From assembly GCF_015234305.1 (NCBI RefSeq), contig NZ_JADGMI010000001.1:1178001-1242000 (forward strand): a stretch of DNA of 64,000 bases. The letters are read 5' to 3'. The notes beneath the pieces are model-generated. The model had not been told where the DNA came from and did not search any database. It saw only the letters and a list, made by a program, of their open reading frames with translations. This document shows positions 23,444 to 32,167 of this stretch, one piece after another; position 1 is the stretch's first letter; every line of letters starts with the position of its first letter. This DNA comes from Superficieibacter sp. 1612_C1. Lineage in GTDB: Bacteria > Pseudomonadota > Gammaproteobacteria > Enterobacterales > Enterobacteriaceae. Position numbers and translations under genes: made by a program.

Positions 23444-24085
23444 ATGTCAGTCAGTTTACGCAAGGGGCAAGGCGTTAGCCTGCGAAAAAATGAATACGAT
23501 CTCTCTTCCGTCACCATCGGTTTGGGATGGGACATTAACGAAGAGAAGAAAGGATTTTTAGGTAGCGTATTTGGCAAAAAGGAAGAAGAGTACGATCTCG
23601 ACGTTATTGCTTTTTTGTGTAACGCCCAGGGAAAAGTGACTGATTTAGGCGACCAGGAGAACGGCAAGCCGACGCTGGTCAATGGCGACATCATCTTTTT
23701 TAACAGCCTGCGACATAAGACAGGCAACATCTGGCTGACCGGCGATAACCGTACCGGGGCTGGCGACGGCGACGATGAGCAAATTATCGTGAAGCTTAAC
23801 GCCCTCGAACCGCGCTATGAAAAAATCGTCTTCATTGTGCAAATCTACAACGGCGAACGCCTGAAACAGCATTTCGGCAAGGTGAAGAACGCGTTTATTC
23901 GTGCGGTTGATGCACGCAATATCGAAATGGCACGCTTTGATCTCTCAGGCGGAGCCGCATTCAATAATCAGTGTTCGATGCTTTTCGCCGAGCTGGTAAG
24001 GGAGCCGAGCGGCTGGAAACTTAACGCCGTCGGTGAGCCGTCTGAATCCGATACCTTCGTTACCCATTTAAAGAGCTATATTTGA
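23444..24085 (+). CDS. terX: TerX, TerD-family Ca2+-binding protein
   Basis: A 213-residue TerD-family protein starting MSVSLRKGQGVSLRKNE. It has the insertion KKGFLGSVFGKKEEEYDLD seen also in TerZ, an intact Ca2+ loop [13 protein letters not shown], and the C-terminal SMLFAELVREPSGWKLNA. It lies between two TerY paralogues, 21 bp after the first and 1 bp before the second, so it is translated as part of the VWA module rather than of the terZABCDEF operon. That placement suggests a TerD-type subunit dedicated to the TerY complex. Confidence 0.92.
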   Translation: MSVSLRKGQGVSLRKNEYDLSSVTIGLGWDINEEKKGFLGSVFGKKEEEYDLDVIAFLCNAQGKVTDLGDQENGKPTLVNGDIIFFNSLRHKTGNIWLTGDNRTGAGDGDDEQIIVKLNALEPRYEKIVFIVQIYNGERLKQHFGKVKNAFIRAVDARNIEMARFDLSGGAAFNNQCSMLFAELVREPSGWKLNAVGEPSESDTFVTHLKSYI

Positions 24086-24086
24086 T

Positions 24087-24725
24087 ATGAGAAGACTCCC
24101 TGTTTATCTGCTCATTGATACCTCCGGATCGATGCGCGGCGAATCCATTCACGCGGTTAACGTTGGCGTACAGGCGATGCTTAGCGCATTGCGCCAGGAT
24201 CCTTACGCGCTTGAAAGCGTGCATATCTCGATTATCACCTTTGATAATGAAGCGCGTGAGCACACTAAACTCTCCGCGCTGGAAAACTTTCAGTTCACCG
24301 ATATCGTGGTCCCCAGTGCCGGGGGCACGTTTACTGGCGCGGCGCTGGAATGCCTCGTGGGCTGTGTCGATCGCGACGTGCGTCGTTCGGATGGCGATCA
24401 GAAAGGTGACTGGCGGCCACTGGTATTCCTGATGACCGATGGCACACCTTCTGATGCCTGGGCTTACGGAGAAGCGATCAAAGAGGTCAAAAAGCGTGCG
24501 TTTGGCTCTATCATTGCCTGCGCGGTAGGCCCCAAAGCGCGTCATGAACACCTGAAGCAACTGACGGATACCGTTGTGGCGCTTGAAACGCTTGACTCAA
24601 CCGCCTTCGCCGGTTTCTTCAAGTGGGTGTCGGCCAGCGTAGCCTCGGGCAGCACCAGTGCGGGAGTCAATTCCAGCACGGACACGCTCCCTCCTCCGCC
24701 GCCAGAAATTCAACTGGTGCTGTAA
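24087..24725 (+). CDS. terY: TerY-type von Willebrand A protein (second paralogue)
   Basis: A 212-residue VWA protein closely similar to the first paralogue: start MRRLPVYLLIDTSGSMRG, the Thr of GGTFTGAAL, MTDGTPSDAW, and the C-terminal tail LPPPPPEIQLVL. The MIDAS residues are complete. It begins one base after the terX stop and ends 21 bp before the third paralogue. Tandem duplication of the VWA gene is the likely origin of the set. Confidence 0.9.
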   Translation: MRRLPVYLLIDTSGSMRGESIHAVNVGVQAMLSALRQDPYALESVHISIITFDNEAREHTKLSALENFQFTDIVVPSAGGTFTGAALECLVGCVDRDVRRSDGDQKGDWRPLVFLMTDGTPSDAWAYGEAIKEVKKRAFGSIIACAVGPKARHEHLKQLTDTVVALETLDSTAFAGFFKWVSASVASGSTSAGVNSSTDTLPPPPPEIQLVL

Positions 24726-24746
24726 CGGCCTGATGAGGTGATCTCC

Positions 24747-25784
24747 GTGAGAAGACTTCCGGTATTTTTTGTTCTGGACTGCTCAGAGTCCATGATTGGC
24801 GACAATCTAAAAAAGATGAATGACGGCCTGCAAATGATCGTCAGCGACCTGAGAAAAGATCCGCATGCCCTCGAAACGGCCTGGATTTCAGTGATTGCCT
24901 TTGCCGGTATCGCGAGAACCATTGTGCCGCTGCATGAGGTCCTGTCGTTTTACCCCCCGCGCCTGCCAGTGGGTAGCGGCACGAATCTCGGTGCCGCGCT
25001 GCGTGAACTGATGACGCAAATTGATACCCAGGTTCGTAAAACCACCGTCGAACGCAAAGGCGACTGGAAACCGGTGGTGTATCTGTTAACTGACGGTCAT
25101 CCCACCGACGATGCTGCCGCAGAAATTAAACGCTGGAAAGAGTATTACGCCCGTAAAGTGAATCTGATTGGGATCGGGCTTGGCCCCTCTGCCGACCTTA
25201 ATACGCTGCGCCAGCTCTCAGAGAATGTGTTTCATTTCAACGAAGCGCATGAGGGTGACTTCACCCGCTTCATAAAGTGGATCACGGCCTCCGTCACCGC
25301 CCACAGCCGTAGCGTGGGTGAAGACGTGCCGCCGCCGGCGGTCCAGACCGACTATCTGGTTAAGCTGGCGAAGGATGACGTGGCGCGTGCCTGCGATGAA
25401 ACCTGCGTCACCCTCGCCGGACGATGCAGTAAATCGCGCCGCCCTTACCTCATCAAATATGAACGTCCGCCGGTGAATCTTTCCGGTCTAAATTTCAATC
25501 TGAATATTAACGGCTTTAATCTCGCGGGCTGTTACCCGATTGATGAAGATTATTTCGAGTGGAGCGATCCCTCCGCCTCATCAATGCAAGTGAATACCAG
25601 TGAATTACACGGCGTACCGGGTTGTCCACACTGTGGCAATGCCAGCGCATTTGCCCTGTGTCGCTGTGGCCGACTGCTGTGCGTCAACGGCCCCGACGAC
25701 ATTATCTGCCCGTGGTGCGAAACCGCGTTAACGTTCAGAAATGGCGATGACAATGACTTTGATGTCAGCAGAGGTAAAGGATGA
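24747..25784 (+). CDS. VWA protein with C-terminal zinc ribbons (TerY third paralogue, TerY-C type)
   Basis: A 345-residue protein. Residues 1-~200 are a VWA domain (MRRLPVFFVLDCSESMIGDN, SGTNLGAAL, LTDGHPTDD). The region after a DVPPPAVQTD hinge is a separate domain with Cys-rich motifs: CDETCVTLAGRC, GCPHCGNASAFALCRCG and CPWCETAL, consistent with two zinc ribbons. Start: the GTG at 24747 gives the paralogous MRRLPV start with GAGGTG upstream; an in-frame GTG at 24738 is possible. The 3' end overlaps the phosphatase start (ATGATGG), so stoichiometric expression is likely. Confidence 0.85.
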   Translation: MRRLPVFFVLDCSESMIGDNLKKMNDGLQMIVSDLRKDPHALETAWISVIAFAGIARTIVPLHEVLSFYPPRLPVGSGTNLGAALRELMTQIDTQVRKTTVERKGDWKPVVYLLTDGHPTDDAAAEIKRWKEYYARKVNLIGIGLGPSADLNTLRQLSENVFHFNEAHEGDFTRFIKWITASVTAHSRSVGEDVPPPAVQTDYLVKLAKDDVARACDETCVTLAGRCSKSRRPYLIKYERPPVNLSGLNFNLNINGFNLAGCYPIDEDYFEWSDPSASSMQVNTSELHGVPGCPHCGNASAFALCRCGRLLCVNGPDDIICPWCETALTFRNGDDNDFDVSRGKG

Positions 25785-27352
25785 TGGACGACAATATGCC
25801 TCTGAAAAAAAAGATCCTCGCTCTGATTATTGCCGAAAAAGGCCTGACCTTGACGCCGGAGGAACAACGCTCCCTCAGTCACAACGACGAGCTTGACGCC
25901 GAAATCAGCGCGATCATTGAGAAAGTCAGCGCGGGCGCGGCAGAAGAGGCAGCGTCAGAGCCTGAATCTGACGCTGAAGCGGCTGACAAAAATCCGCCGC
26001 CTGCACCGGAAGAGAACGCCCCGGATGAAGAAAGTACCAACCCTGCGCCGTGGCAAAAAATGCCTTACGATGAACTCAATGAAACAGCGCCTCAGGAAGC
26101 TGAATCCGTGAGTAAACCGGTTGAATTATTAAAGCCCGGCCAGATTCCCTCGCATCCGGCCGCAGCGCACACCCCGCCGCTCAAGGCTCCCAACGCGCGG
26201 ATCGGCATTGCCAACGCCCGGGCTGGTGCGCCTTTTCACTGTACGGTAGATATTGCTCTTGATAATGGCGAACGTGCCGAGGTTGAAGATATTATTTTCG
26301 ACGCGCCCATTGGACTAACGTTTGAGCGGGCTGAAGGCACTCTGTCAGGCACGCCAACAACCAGCGGCGACATGGAGATTACGGTGAAATGGTCCTGCCC
26401 GTCACATCCTGACGGTGCATCCAGGATCACGTTTATAGTTAATCCCGATCCTCGGACGTTATGGAAAGATATCGATCCTCCAGAAGAAGACAGGTATTAC
26501 AAAACCAATCTCGATCATCAGCTGATTAAACATGCTGGCGTGACCATCGCCGCGGCCAGCCGCCGTGGACGCTCCCACGCCCATGTTGGCTCGTTCCGCG
26601 ATGATGATTTTTACATTAACGCCAGCGAGCAGAGCGGCTGGAGCGTGATGCTGGTCGCTGATGGCGCAGGTAGCGCCAGTCATTCACGTCAGGGTTCACG
26701 GATTGCCACCGAAACGGCTGGTAACTACCTGTTTGATCAGCTTAAAGGCGATAAAGGTCTGGCGCTCAAAACCCAAATTACCCAGTGGAACACCGACGAT
26801 CAGCGGCAGATTTGGGACTATTTTTACCGCCAGTTCAGTCTGGCCTCGGCGCTGGCGGTTAACAATATCAACCATGAAGCCAAAATCGCCGGGGAAAAAA
26901 GTAAATCCTACTCAACGACGTTATTAGCACTGGTCTCTTTTCGTGAAGGCGATGAGATTTTTGCGGCTGCTTTCTGGCTGGGCGATGGTGCTATTGCTGC
27001 CTACGGCCCTGCGGGAAAAGTTCGCGTCCTGGGTATGCCGGACAGCGGTGAATACGCGGGTCAGACACGCTTTCTGGACGCTGAAACCATCCAGGATGCG
27101 GAATTCAGCAAGCGCATTATTATCGGCCGCTGGAAAGAGATTTCCCACCTGGTGCTGATGACGGACGGCGTGTCCGATCCCTGCTTCGAAACAGATAACG
27201 GGCTGCAAAATCCACAGAAATGGGATGCGCTGATCGCAGAGCTGACGCCTCATCTGGACGATGCAGAAAACGCGGCGGAGAACCTGGTTGAATGGCTGAA
27301 CTTCTTTTCGCCAGGCAATCACGACGACCGCACTATCGTGGTCTCATGGTGA
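25781..27352 (+). CDS. PP2C-family protein phosphatase with Ig-like domain
   Basis: A 523-residue protein. Residues ~1-110 are helical, then acidic and Ala/Pro/Glu-rich (low complexity). Residues ~140-225 look like a putative Ig (He_PIG-like) fold (IGIANARAGAPFHC, then EGTLSGTPTTSGDMEITV). Residues ~255-523 form a PP2C-type Ser/Thr phosphatase: MLVADGAGSASHSRQGS, WLGDGAIAAYG, MTDGVSDPC and HDDRTIVV supply the metal-binding Asp residues. It would oppose the adjacent kinase. The triad VWA-PP2C-kinase is the TerY-P signalling unit described in comparative studies. It overlaps the preceding gene by 4 bp and ends 17 bp before the kinase. Confidence 0.88.
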   Translation: MMDDNMPLKKKILALIIAEKGLTLTPEEQRSLSHNDELDAEISAIIEKVSAGAAEEAASEPESDAEAADKNPPPAPEENAPDEESTNPAPWQKMPYDELNETAPQEAESVSKPVELLKPGQIPSHPAAAHTPPLKAPNARIGIANARAGAPFHCTVDIALDNGERAEVEDIIFDAPIGLTFERAEGTLSGTPTTSGDMEITVKWSCPSHPDGASRITFIVNPDPRTLWKDIDPPEEDRYYKTNLDHQLIKHAGVTIAAASRRGRSHAHVGSFRDDDFYINASEQSGWSVMLVADGAGSASHSRQGSRIATETAGNYLFDQLKGDKGLALKTQITQWNTDDQRQIWDYFYRQFSLASALAVNNINHEAKIAGEKSKSYSTTLLALVSFREGDEIFAAAFWLGDGAIAAYGPAGKVRVLGMPDSGEYAGQTRFLDAETIQDAEFSKRIIIGRWKEISHLVLMTDGVSDPCFETDNGLQNPQKWDALIAELTPHLDDAENAAENLVEWLNFFSPGNHDDRTIVVSW

Positions 27353-27369
27353 CGGGCGGGTGAGATAAT

Positions 27370-28869
27370 ATGGCAAATATCGTAACGTGTACCACCCGGG
27401 ACGGTAAAACCGTTCAATATGTGGATGAAATCATCGGCTCCGGCTCAATGAAGGATGTCTATTTTTCGCCGGATAAAAGCTATGTGGTGGCGTTTTATAA
27501 AAAGCCGCAGAATGAGCAGGCGCGCGAGCGAATCGACATGATCACGGGCCGCTATCGGCCCAATATTTTTGAGCAGGCCGGCGGCGAATACTGGAAGGAT
27601 CTTTTCTGCTGGCCGACCAGCGTAGTGGAACATGACGGGAAAATCGGTATTGTGGTGCCGACCTACCAAAGCCACTTCTTTTTCAAATATGGCTCCAAAA
27701 ATAACGATTTTCTCGGCATTCGCGGGCGCGAAAAAGAGGGGAAATGGTTTGCCAGCGCCAACAACCAGAACAAATTTCTCGATCCGCGCGAAAAAGGCAA
27801 TACCCTGACCTATCTCAAGGTCTGCTTATTATTGAGCCGCGCGGTAAGGCGTATGCATGCGGCAGGACTGTGTCATAGCGATCTGAGTTACAAAAACGTC
27901 CTGATCGACCCGGAGCAAGGTCACGCCTGCATTATTGATGTCGATGGCCTTGTGGTGCCGGGAAAATTTCCCCCGGATGTGGTGGGCACGCCGGATTTTA
28001 TTGCGCCGGAAGTGGTTAAAACCAGCCATCTGGAAAAAGACGATCCGCGCCGGGTTTTGCCGAGCATTCTGACGGACAGGCACGCGCTGTCAGTGCTGAT
28101 TTATATGTACCTGTTTTACCGCCATCCGCTCCGGGGCGGTAAAATTCACGATCTGGACGACGAAATGCGCGACGAATCCCTGTCGATGGGTGAAAAAGCG
28201 CTATTTATTGAGCACCCTGTCGATCGCAGCAACGCGGTGAAACTCAATCAGGTCTCGCCATCATCGCTGCCGTGGGCCGATCCGCAGAAGATCCCTTACA
28301 CCATCATGGGACCGTACCTGACCCCACTGTTTGACCGGGCGTTTATCGAGGGCCTGCACGATCCGCAGCGTCGCCCGACGGCGGACGAATGGGAATCGGC
28401 CCTGGTGAAAACGGTCGATCTTATCCAGCCGTGCCAGAATCCTGGCTGCGAGCAGAAATGGTACGTTTTTTCAGGTAAAACCAAACCGGTTTGCCCGTAT
28501 TGCGGCACCCCTTACAAGGGGAAACTGCCGATCCTCAATTTATATTCGTCACGTAAAGCGGGCAGCTTCCGACCGGACGATCACCGCCTGATGGTCTGGA
28601 GCGGGCAGTCGCTGTTCGCCTGGCACGTAAATCGTTTAGTGGCTCCCAATGAGCGCACGACAGAAGCCCAGAAGAAACGGGTCGGGTATTTCGTTTTCCA
28701 TAACGATCGCTGGTGGCTGGTGAATGAAGGCATTCCGGGCCTGATGTCGCTGCCTGACAAAACGGTCATTGGGATCGGCGATAAGCTGGCGCTGGACGAC
28801 GGGACCCAGTTCGTGCTTTCAACGGAAGAAGGTGGCAGGCTGGTGGTAGTGCAACTGGTCTCAAATTAA
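27370..28869 (+). CDS. Ser/Thr protein kinase with C-terminal zinc ribbon
   Basis: A 499-residue protein. Residues ~1-335 form a protein kinase domain: glycine loop IIGSGSMKDVY, Lys in VVAFYKKP, catalytic loop HSDLSYKNVL (Asp and Asn present), DVDG in place of DFG, and GTPDFIAPEV at the activation segment end. Residues ~355-378 are a zinc ribbon (CQNPGCEQKW, CPYCGTPY). The last ~110 residues form a beta-rich domain that could be FHA-like. All catalytic residues look intact, so it should be active. Final gene of the TerY-P operon, followed by a hairpin. Confidence 0.87.
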   Translation: MANIVTCTTRDGKTVQYVDEIIGSGSMKDVYFSPDKSYVVAFYKKPQNEQARERIDMITGRYRPNIFEQAGGEYWKDLFCWPTSVVEHDGKIGIVVPTYQSHFFFKYGSKNNDFLGIRGREKEGKWFASANNQNKFLDPREKGNTLTYLKVCLLLSRAVRRMHAAGLCHSDLSYKNVLIDPEQGHACIIDVDGLVVPGKFPPDVVGTPDFIAPEVVKTSHLEKDDPRRVLPSILTDRHALSVLIYMYLFYRHPLRGGKIHDLDDEMRDESLSMGEKALFIEHPVDRSNAVKLNQVSPSSLPWADPQKIPYTIMGPYLTPLFDRAFIEGLHDPQRRPTADEWESALVKTVDLIQPCQNPGCEQKWYVFSGKTKPVCPYCGTPYKGKLPILNLYSSRKAGSFRPDDHRLMVWSGQSLFAWHVNRLVAPNERTTEAQKKRVGYFVFHNDRWWLVNEGIPGLMSLPDKTVIGIGDKLALDDGTQFVLSTEEGGRLVVVQLVSN

Positions 28870-28878
28870 CCATGATGA

Positions 28879-28901
28879 GCCGGGTGAACCTCTCACCCGG
28901 C
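28879..28901. terminator. Hairpin between the kinase gene and the alcohol dehydrogenase gene
   Basis: A perfect 9-bp stem GCCGGGTGA/TCACCCGGC with a 5-nt loop between two convergent stops. It is probably a shared terminator that also marks the right edge of the ter locus. Confidence 0.7.
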
Positions 28902-28908
28902 GATTCGC

Positions 28909-30096
28909 TTACTCAGCCACGGCTGACATTCCTGGAACAAGGATCACTTTGCGGCAATCCTCCTCGCGCTTCTCGAAAATCTCATAGCCTTTTGCCGCCT
29001 CTTCCAGCGGCATATGATGAGTAATAATCTCTTCCGGACGCAGCAGCCCTTCTTCAATCAGTTTCAGCAGTTCCGGCAGGTACGCATGCACATGCGTCTG
29101 GCCCATTTTGAAGGTTAAGCCTTTATCGAAGGCGTCACCGAACAAGAAACCGTGAATGAACCCGGCATAAACGCCCGGTACGCTGACAATGCCGCCACGG
29201 CGCACCGCAGCGATACACTGGCGCAGCGCTTTACCGCTGCTGCCCTCAATCTTGAGATTGCTAAGTACGGTTTCCGTCAGGCTTCCTTTGGCTTCAAAAC
29301 CAACCGCGTCAATGACCGCATCCACGCCGCGATGATTATCGGTATTTTCAATAATCCACGCCGCCGGATCGTCATTTTTATCAAAGTTAATCGGAATAAC
29401 GCCATAACACTGGCGGGCAAAATCGAGGCGGTAATCATGATGGTCGATCATAAATATTTTTTCTGCGCCTAAATAACGCGCGCAGGCGGCTGACAATAAC
29501 CCCACCGGTCCGGCACCAAATATCGCCACGCTGGACCCTTTTTTGATCTCTGCATTTTTAACCGCCTGCCAGGCGGTTGGCAAAATATCGGTTAAAAAGA
29601 GAACTTTATCATCGGACAATACGCGAGGAACTTTAAACGGACCGGTATTGGCTTTGGGAACGCGGACATATTCTGCCTGACCACCGGGGACGCCCCCGTA
29701 TAATTTGCTGTAGCCAAATAGCGCAGCGGGTGGCGTAATGGTTTTGCGGTTCAGCGCTGCACCCTTCCCGCTATTGGTCGTTTCACAGGCGGAATATTGC
29801 TCAAGCTGACAGAAAAAACAGTTGCCGCAGGCAATGACAAAAGGGATCACAACCCGGTCGCCACGGCTCACCGCCGTGACATCTTTCCCCGTCTCGACGA
29901 CTTCGCCCATAAACTCATGACCAAAAATATCACCGTGACCGGTACCCGGAATTTTTCCGCGATAAAGGTGTAAATCGGAGCCGCAAATAGCCGTTGCGGT
30001 GACCCGCAGAATAATGTCATCACTGGCTTCAATTATGGGATCCGGATGCGTATCAACGCTGACTTTGTGCGGCCCGTGATAAGTGAGTGCTTTCAT
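28909..30096 (-). CDS. Zinc-dependent alcohol dehydrogenase (glutathione-independent formaldehyde dehydrogenase-like)
   Basis: A 395-residue medium-chain dehydrogenase. The catalytic zinc site is [12 protein letters not shown] plus GHEFMGEV, the structural zinc site is [15 protein letters not shown], and the NAD(P)-binding motif is [15 protein letters not shown]. The [21 protein letters not shown] segment is typical of the formaldehyde-dehydrogenase-like branch. It oxidises an alcohol or aldehyde with NAD; the real substrate is not readable. It is not E. coli AdhP (shorter and different). The start at 30096 follows the family (MKALTYHGP); an upstream in-frame extension is unlikely. A single-gene unit. 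Confidence 0.88.
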   Translation of the reverse strand: MKALTYHGPHKVSVDTHPDPIIEASDDIILRVTATAICGSDLHLYRGKIPGTGHGDIFGHEFMGEVVETGKDVTAVSRGDRVVIPFVIACGNCFFCQLEQYSACETTNSGKGAALNRKTITPPAALFGYSKLYGGVPGGQAEYVRVPKANTGPFKVPRVLSDDKVLFLTDILPTAWQAVKNAEIKKGSSVAIFGAGPVGLLSAACARYLGAEKIFMIDHHDYRLDFARQCYGVIPINFDKNDDPAAWIIENTDNHRGVDAVIDAVGFEAKGSLTETVLSNLKIEGSSGKALRQCIAAVRRGGIVSVPGVYAGFIHGFLFGDAFDKGLTFKMGQTHVHAYLPELLKLIEEGLLRPEEIITHHMPLEEAAKGYEIFEKREEDCRKVILVPGMSAVAE

Positions 30097-30269
30097 GTGA
30101 TTCTCCGGGAAATGATCCGCCAGGGCGGGAAGTCTTAAATCTAGTTGCCAGCGGGCAAAGTTCAAGCTGAAGGGAGGGCGTAAGCCTTGTCTAAGAATTA
30201 TCTGGTATAAATAATTACCGTCCGCCTGTTTTGTCCGGAGTTTCTATACTGGGTGCAGGAGGTTTTACT

Positions 30270-30464
30270 ATGCGATGGTTCCGTTCACTTTTTACCAGCC
30301 CCGAGAGATTTTTGCAGGTCATTAATCACCAGGATATCGAAGAATCTATTGAAGATGGCGAACGCATCCTGGTGGATGACGACGGCAATGCGACGGTCAA
30401 TGTCCATTGCCGCGCCGTACAGGAAGATTTTGATCGCCACGTTAACGCACTGAAAAGGGCCTGA
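30270..30464 (+). CDS. Small acidic protein of unknown function (64 aa)
   Basis: Starts at 30270 after an AGGAGG ribosome site; a longer in-frame opening at 30231 lacks one. The protein begins MRWFRSLFTSPERFLQVI and then becomes acidic (IEESIEDGERILVDDDG), ending RHVNALKRA. No signal peptide or membrane segment is obvious, though the N-terminal 14 residues could form an amphipathic helix. I do not recognise it. It lies 1 bp before the next gene, so the two are surely cotranscribed and perhaps interact. Confidence 0.7.
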   Translation: MRWFRSLFTSPERFLQVINHQDIEESIEDGERILVDDDGNATVNVHCRAVQEDFDRHVNALKRA

Positions 30465-30465
30465 G

Positions 30466-31245
30466 ATGGGAACGGCTATATTTATGGTTCTGATGGTGTG
30501 TGGTTACTGGTATAGCAGCCGGGATCTCTCCACCCGTTTTAAATTCAAACGCACTTTCGGCTGGGATGTGTATTTTCTGGTCGCCCTTTATGGTTGTATT
30601 TTCGTCCTGCAAGGTATTATTGCCACTGGCATTCTGTGGCTGATGTTATTGATCGCGTCCGTGACGATGAACGCCCTTCCCGCCTGGTTTGGACCTGAAG
30701 AACATCGGTTTCAGATGGTATTCATGAACTGGAGCTTTTTAGGCATTCAGGCTCCGGTAGTGATCATGCTGGCCTTCGCGATTTTCTTTTGTCTCTACCG
30801 CTCCAACTGGGCGATGAGTGCCAGACTGGATAGTAAAGGACGACTGGCGCTTTACAAGACGCTGGCCAGCGGAAATAGCCTTGAGGGACTGCTTTATCAG
30901 TGTATGGAGAGTGGTCAACTGGTCTGGCTGACGTTGCGGTCTCAACGTATTTATATCGGCATGGTTCATGCTGCGACGTTTGATGCCAGTAACGCCAGCA
31001 ATATTGTGATCATCCCTATGTTAAGCGGTTATCGCGACAGTAAGACATTCGACTTTACTGCCGAACATAATTACAGCGCATGGTATGCGGATCATGAGAT
31101 TACCCTGGCATCGGAGCCACAATCGGCGCTGGATTTTCGTAAGGTGATCCTGATAGAGCAAATCGAAAGCTTATCGCTTTTCGATCCTTCTCATACTCTG
31201 GCGCTGGGGATGCGCAAAGAAAGCGAAATGTTTAAGGATATTTAA
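30466..31245 (+). CDS. Inner-membrane protein of unknown function (259 aa)
   Basis: An unrecognised protein with hydrophobic segments at ~3-14, ~33-62 and ~93-110, followed by a soluble C-terminal half (~115-259) rich in beta-type sequence. That half contains LVWLTLRSQRIYIGMVHAA and NIVIIPMLSGYRDSKTFDFT, which looks like an Sm-like or small-barrel sensor domain, though this is only an impression. Begins one base after the 64-codon gene with no separate ribosome site, suggesting translational coupling. Followed by a hairpin shared with osmC. Confidence 0.72.
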   Translation: MGTAIFMVLMVCGYWYSSRDLSTRFKFKRTFGWDVYFLVALYGCIFVLQGIIATGILWLMLLIASVTMNALPAWFGPEEHRFQMVFMNWSFLGIQAPVVIMLAFAIFFCLYRSNWAMSARLDSKGRLALYKTLASGNSLEGLLYQCMESGQLVWLTLRSQRIYIGMVHAATFDASNASNIVIIPMLSGYRDSKTFDFTAEHNYSAWYADHEITLASEPQSALDFRKVILIEQIESLSLFDPSHTLALGMRKESEMFKDI

Positions 31246-31258
31246 AGGGAGTAAAAGA

Positions 31259-31283
31259 ACTCGCCCGCAGCATGCGGGCGAGT
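31259..31283. terminator. Bidirectional terminator between the membrane protein gene and osmC
   Basis: A perfect 11-bp stem ACTCGCCCGCA/TGCGGGCGAGT with a 3-nt loop between convergent stops. On the minus strand it is followed by GTTCTTTTA, a modest T run. Confidence 0.8.
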
Positions 31284-31289
31284 CGGGGA

Positions 31290-31721
31290 TTAGGCGTTCA
31301 GCTGGTAATCAAGCGTGATCTCAGCATTCAGCAGCTGTGAAACCGGGCAACCCGCCTTCGCTTTCTGGATAATAGCGTCAAAGGCAGACTGTTCAATCTG
31401 CGGCACCGAGACCTTACTTTGCAGGGCAACTTTGGTAATCGCAAAACCACCGTCTTTTTTATCAAGGGAAACGTCTGCAACGGTATCGATGGAAGTCGCG
31501 GTATAACCCTGTTCGCCCAACATCAGTGAAAGCGCCATTGAAAAGCAGGCGGCGTGTGCTGCGCCAATTAACTCTTCAGGGTTGGTTCCTTTCTCACCCT
31601 CAAAACGGGTATTGAAACCATACGGGCTTTGGTTAAGGACGCCACTCTCTGTCGAGACGGTACCTTTACCACTTTTGATATCCCCTTCCCAGTGTGCCTG
31701 ACCTTTCTTATGAATCGTCAT
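31290..31721 (-). CDS. osmC: Peroxiredoxin OsmC
   Basis: A 143-residue osmotically inducible organic hydroperoxide peroxidase. The two redox cysteines are Cys59 (AAHAACFSMALS) and Cys125 (AKAGCPVSQLL), as in E. coli OsmC. It reduces organic peroxides in the cytoplasm and in E. coli is controlled by RpoS, RcsB and NhaR. Divergent from sra across ~220 bp; in E. coli bdm lies between them, but no bdm frame is seen here. Confidence 0.96.
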   Translation of the reverse strand: MTIHKKGQAHWEGDIKSGKGTVSTESGVLNQSPYGFNTRFEGEKGTNPEELIGAAHAACFSMALSLMLGEQGYTATSIDTVADVSLDKKDGGFAITKVALQSKVSVPQIEQSAFDAIIQKAKAGCPVSQLLNAEITLDYQLNA

Positions 31722-31944
31722 AATTGACTCCTTTTTGCTGTCGAGTCATCAAGTATAGGACGCGCCTGAAAGTTTGCGGCAAAAAGAGAGTGTTCCTAAA
31801 AGCCGCCGATCGATTGCAAAACGCCAGGGTTTGGTCAATGCTTAACAGTCAGCTCGCCTCGCGAGCTGTCCTTTAGGGTAACGTTTCGTCCGGCACCCGC
31901 CGGGCTTGTCCTTGAAACCAGTAAAACAGGATTAAGGAGTAAGA

Positions 31945-32085
31945 ATGAAATCGAACCGTCAGGCACGTCACATCCTTGGACTCGATTACCGGGTCTCAAA
32001 TCAGAAAAAAGTCGTTATTGAAGGTGATAGCGAAACCCCTGTTACGCACACCCACGCGACTGGCCGTAAACGTCGTAGCGAATAA
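31945..32085 (+). CDS. sra: Stationary-phase-induced ribosome-associated protein Sra
   Basis: A 46-residue basic protein too short for most gene callers, with AAGGAG upstream of the ATG. It begins [20 protein letters not shown] and ends in the basic ATGRKRRSE, matching E. coli Sra (RpsV, 30S protein S22), which joins a fraction of 30S subunits in stationary phase. The middle (residues ~25-38) differs from E. coli. Its position next to osmC agrees with the E. coli map. Confidence 0.93.
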   Translation: MKSNRQARHILGLDYRVSNQKKVVIEGDSETPVTHTHATGRKRRSE

Positions 32086-32106
32086 AGCGTCTTTTCGATG
32101 TGATCC

Positions 32107-32138
32107 CAGACACCATCTTCTCGGGAGGGGGGTGTCTG
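32107..32138 (+). terminator. First hairpin after sra
   Basis: An 8-bp CAGACACC/GGTGTCTG stem with a 16-nt loop starts 22 bp after the sra stop. No T run follows, so it is a weak terminator or mRNA-end hairpin; a strong terminator lies 150 bp further on. Confidence 0.45.
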
Positions 32139-32167
32139 ACTGCTGATAAACGTTATACCGTGGAATT

